Positions 61,440 to 64,000 of a DNA stretch of 64,000 nt are shown here, in pieces. The number at the start of each line of letters is the position of its first letter. Within the stretch, counting starts at the first letter, position 1. Origin of the DNA: Fundidesulfovibrio putealis DSM 16056. Lineage in GTDB: Bacteria; Desulfobacterota; Desulfovibrionia; Desulfovibrionales; Desulfovibrionaceae. Both the position numbers and the translations under genes were made by a program. The notes beneath the pieces are model-generated. The model was not told the DNA's origin and ran no database searches. It was given only the letters and a program-made list of their open reading frames with translations. The stretch lies in NCBI RefSeq assembly GCF_000429325.1, contig NZ_AUBQ01000012.1:1-64000 (forward strand). Reading direction: 5' to 3'.

Positions 61440-62315
61440 ATGGTCTCGCCCGCCCTGGAACTGTCCGAGGACGGGCGTCTGCCCGACGGAACCCCGGTAC
61501 GCGTCCTCAGGCATCGGGCGGTTCGCAGTGCCGCGCATCTGGCAGGCACAAACCTGCGCCTGACCGAGATCGAAGCCCTTCGCCAGGGCGTCATCCCCGA
61601 ACGCTACCTACGAAATTTCAAGACTCTGGATTGCGCCGCACAGGCGCGTCTGCTGGAAACCCGCGTGGCCCTGGTTGGCCTGGGAGGTCTCGGCGGCCCC
61701 ATCCTGGAGGGGTTGGCCCGCCTGGGCTTCGGCATGGTGACGGCTGCGGACCACGACGTGTTCGAGCCCTCCAACCTGAACCGGCAGCTGCTGGCCACGG
61801 ACAAGACGCTGGGCATCTCCAAGGCGGGCGCGGCCCAGGCCCGGGCAAGCGACGTGAACCCGGCCATGGAGCTGACCGTGCGCCAGCTGTATGTGGAACC
61901 GGAGAGCTTCAGGGACTTCTTCCGAGGAGCGGACATCGCCGTGGACGCGCTGGGAGGCATCGCCTGCCGCCCGGCAGCCGAGCGCGGCGCGGCAGCGGCT
62001 GGCGTACCGCTTATTACGGCCAGCGTGGCCGGATGGACCGCCATGGCCGCCACGGTGCTGCCCGGCGAGACCGGCCCGGCCAGCCTGTTCTGCTCCGACG
62101 AACAAACAGATGAGAGCGACGCCCCGTGCGTCCCCTGCGCGGAAGACGTGCTGGGCTGCCTGACCCCGGCCATCAGCGTGGCCGTGGGGCTGGTGCTGGC
62201 CGAGGCCGTGCGCCTGGCCCTGGGGCAGACCCCAATGCTCGGCGGGCCGCAGGGACAGATGGCCGTCATCGACCTGGAGCGCATGAGCCTGGACCGGTTC
62301 ACGCTCTCGCCCTAG
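61440..62315 (+). CDS. MoeB/ThiF/HesA-family adenylyltransferase
   Basis: This 291-aa enzyme activates the Gly-Gly end of its MoaD-like partner. The nucleotide site is ALVGLGGLGGPILEGLAR; the Arg/Asn block is DVFEPSNLNRQLLATD. Two zinc CxxC-type pairs are partly present (APCVPCAEDVLGC). An extra N-terminal segment of ~65 residues precedes the fold. It starts 2 bp after the MoaD-like stop. Confidence 0.88.
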   Translation: MVSPALELSEDGRLPDGTPVRVLRHRAVRSAAHLAGTNLRLTEIEALRQGVIPERYLRNFKTLDCAAQARLLETRVALVGLGGLGGPILEGLARLGFGMVTAADHDVFEPSNLNRQLLATDKTLGISKAGAAQARASDVNPAMELTVRQLYVEPESFRDFFRGADIAVDALGGIACRPAAERGAAAAGVPLITASVAGWTAMAATVLPGETGPASLFCSDEQTDESDAPCVPCAEDVLGCLTPAISVAVGLVLAEAVRLALGQTPMLGGPQGQMAVIDLERMSLDRFTLSP

Positions 62316-62507
62316 GCTCCCGCTATCCGCCTGAACGGCCCAAAACGGCCCGGAGCTGTTCGCACCTTATCCTGTCCCGCCCCCCTCAGACCAGTCCAAG
62401 CGAGTAGTCTTCAAAGTCTGTCCGTGTGGCTCAAAACCGCAACGGAAAAGAGCCGCCGGTTTTGTTCTTGCCCACCGTGTCCAGGCTTCTCAAAGCCGTG
62501 AACCTGC

Positions 62508-62777
62508 CTACGCCCCCTTCATCTCGGCGCGCTTGGCCTTGGCGAAGGTCTGCCACTCCTCGACACTCAACTTGCCGTCGCCGTTGGTGTCGGCCTTCTT
62601 GAACATCTCGGCGGTAAATTTGGGGAACTGCTTCTGGATTTCGGTGGTGCTCAGGTAACCGTCCGTGTTGGCGTCCATGCGGTCGAAGAAGCGGTGCTTG
62701 CCCTGGGCATGGGCAACTGCTGCGGTGCTGAGGGCCAGAAGTATCGCGATACCGGCTCGTTTCAGATGAATACGCAT
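62508..62777 (-). CDS. exported EF-hand protein
   Basis: This 89-aa protein has a signal peptide (about residues 1-24, LKRAGIAILLALSTAAVAHA). Two EF-hand loops follow, DANTDGYLSTTE and DTNGDGKLSVEE, that should bind calcium in the periplasm. GGAGG stands 7 bases before the ATG at 62777. The gene is alone. Confidence 0.85.
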   Translation of the reverse strand: MRIHLKRAGIAILLALSTAAVAHAQGKHRFFDRMDANTDGYLSTTEIQKQFPKFTAEMFKKADTNGDGKLSVEEWQTFAKAKRAEMKGA

Positions 62778-62927
62778 TGATGAACCTCCAGATGTTGCCG
62801 CGCCGGTCGGATTGATTTCCCGTGCGCCACAGGGAGTCGGCAGGAAGCGACGAAGGGTTACAGGGAAAACCACACCGGAGGGCTATCACAATCTGGTTAT
62901 CCTTTCACTGCCACCCCAGCAAACAAG

Positions 62928-62960
62928 AAGGCCGGAAGCGCGTTTTGCGCTTCCGGCCTT
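62928..62960 (-). terminator. terminator after the lipoprotein gene
   Basis: A perfect 14-bp stem, aaggccggaagcgc (62928-62941) with its complement at 62947-62960, and a five-base loop. It is downstream of the leftward gene ending at 63072. Confidence 0.75.
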
Positions 62961-63016
62961 TCATCCTGCCGATTCACTCAAATGCACCGCCACTTTACGC
63001 GAAGCGGAGAGGGTGT

Positions 63017-63048
63017 CCAGAGGGCGTAGCCCTCTGGCCGCCGGAGGC
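63017..63048 (+). repeat. REP-like hairpin repeat, copy 2
   Basis: The unit reads ccagagggcgtagccctctgg followed by ccgccggaggc. Its stem differs from the copy at 33334-33365 by a paired change, A-T to G-C, which keeps the hairpin. Confidence 0.55.
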
Positions 63049-63071
63049 ATATTCGTTCTTGTTTTCTGCTT

Positions 63072-63680
63072 CTATTTCCTGCTGCCGAACTTCTCCAGCA
63101 CCACCACGTTGTTGTGCGTGTCCACAATGCGTACGAAATAGCCCACCTCGGGGGCGTACCACATCTGGTACACGCCGCTCCAGCCGGTGTCGTTCTTCTT
63201 GTTCACGCGGATCCTGAAAGCCTTGAAGGTTCCGGCAGGGACGGTGATCTCCTCGGCGGCCTCCACGCTCACGGTGTTGGTGTAGGTCTGGGACCCTTTT
63301 TTAGTGCCGGTGGACTGGGTGAAGGTCCTGGTCTCTCCGACGGCCAGCGGGAAGAACACGTAGGCGTCCTTGCCGGAGCCCACGCTGTACTGGAGCAGTG
63401 TCCCGGTGGACTCGCGCACGGAGAGGTCCTTGTCCAGGCGGGCGACCTTGGCGGGATCGCCGTCTCCGACGAGCACGATCTCCTCGCCCACGGACTTCAC
63501 CTCCATGCGGCTGGCCAGGGCGTAGGCGCTGCGGCTCTTGCCGGAAAACTCCCAGAAGTCGCCGGGCTTCCACTGAGGGGCCTGGGCCGTGGGAAGCGAG
63601 GCCAAGGGGGTGGTCTTGGCGCAGGCTCCCAGAAGGGCCAGGGCCAGAATCACCAGGACCCCATGCAGGACAGCACGCAT
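63072..63680 (-). CDS. lipoprotein of unknown function
   Basis: This 202-aa protein has a lipoprotein signal (VLVILALALLGAC, lipobox LGAC at about residues 17-20). The mature part is beta-rich (WKPGDFWEFSGKSRS, TFKAFRIRVNKKNDTGW, YQMWYAPEVGYFVRIV), like other beta-sandwich envelope lipoproteins. No ribosome-binding site is clear before the ATG at 63680, so the start is tentative. I do not recognise a named family. Confidence 0.75.
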   Translation of the reverse strand: MRAVLHGVLVILALALLGACAKTTPLASLPTAQAPQWKPGDFWEFSGKSRSAYALASRMEVKSVGEEIVLVGDGDPAKVARLDKDLSVRESTGTLLQYSVGSGKDAYVFFPLAVGETRTFTQSTGTKKGSQTYTNTVSVEAAEEITVPAGTFKAFRIRVNKKNDTGWSGVYQMWYAPEVGYFVRIVDTHNNVVVLEKFGSRK

Positions 63681-63729
63681 GCGCGGGCCGGAAATCCGGG
63701 AATGGTTGCGGGGACTTCCCGCGCTCGGG

Positions 63730-64000
63730 CTAGTCATCGGCAGCGGCCTTCTTTTCCTTGGCCAGTTCGTCCTCGGGCATGCTCCACCAGGGCATGCCGT
63801 CACGGGAGCGGCGCACCTTGAGGGACATGGTCTCGTCCTTCTTGATCTTGGAGGCGATGACCACTTCCTTGCCGCCGATGGTGGCCCACACGCCGGTCAC
63901 TTTGACGGAGTCGCCCTTTTTCAGGCCGATGGAGGCCAGATCGACGAATTCCTTGGGGCCAAGGTGCACGGTTTCGACCTTGTTGTCCTTCTTGTCGCGC
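63730..64000 (-). CDS. partial hypothetical protein, cut by the window edge
   Basis: The visible C-terminal ~89 residues continue past the right edge. The part KKGDSVKVTGVWATIGGKEV looks like an OB-fold strand pattern of small secreted proteins. The basic-acidic end is PEDELAKEKKAAADD. It lies upstream of the lipoprotein on the same strand; its stop is 49 bp before that gene's start. Confidence 0.6.
   Translation of the reverse strand, partial: RDKKDNKVETVHLGPKEFVDLASIGLKKGDSVKVTGVWATIGGKEVVIASKIKKDETMSLKVRRSRDGMPWWSMPEDELAKEKKAAADD

Overview
The window looks like chromosome from a high-GC sulfate-reducing deltaproteobacterium of the Desulfovibrionales (Desulfovibrio / Fundidesulfovibrio type). 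This rests on gene content: a split archaeal-type glutamate synthase, a tungsten-type aldehyde:ferredoxin oxidoreductase with its own MoaD/MoeB pair, DsrE and TusA proteins, a TauE/USP cluster, and secD-yajC beside the glutamate synthase genes. It is an inference; no rRNA gene is present.

Region 1-5.5 kb is accessory DNA. A complete IS1182-type element (2-1634) sits in a cheB-cheR-type gene that also carries a separate 101-bp MITE-like insertion. Next comes a decayed mobilizable-plasmid remnant: broken MOBP-type relaxase, TraJ/MobC-like relaxosome gene, an IncP-like oriT and a RepA-like gene, ending at tRNA-Thr(CGT).

Region 5.9-14.4 kb is signalling: a CHASE2 adenylate cyclase followed by a very large FecR-TPR-beta-barrel protein, a small hypothetical gene and a PAS-containing chemoreceptor. 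Region 14.9-17.5 kb is a compact four-gene operon: TusA-like, DsrE-like, TusA-OsmC fusion, and a MetE-like protein interrupted by one in-frame TGA. A SECIS-like hairpin lies directly after that TGA, so I read the last gene as a probable selenoprotein. This is the most interesting feature.

Region 17.6-29.4 kb may be an old integrated island. A near-identical 29-bp direct repeat of the tRNA-Leu 3' end lies at both edges, and a broken P4-type integrase, an IS1595 scrap and a primase scrap lie beside the tRNA. Inside are a USP/TauE membrane operon, a Lon protease with an embedded receiver domain, an orphan HicB, a DsrE-family gene, a coiled-coil gene and an NtrC-type two-component pair.

Region 29.4-64 kb is mostly housekeeping: tRNA-Leu(GAG), secG, tpiA, pgk, rimI; a Nudix-like gene; suhB, mreB, a GAF protein and a Cys-rich protein; an unknown 579-aa protein and gcvT; rsmE, a GGDEF protein, rarA and a K+ channel; nadC-nadA-ybaK-nadB; secD-yajC; five genes of a split glutamate synthase; a radical SAM/SPASM protein; carbonic anhydrase; aor-moaD-moeB; an EF-hand protein; a lipoprotein; and a partial gene at the right edge. 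Several intergenic hairpins and dispersed repeats are recorded. No CRISPR array, rRNA gene or intact prophage is visible.
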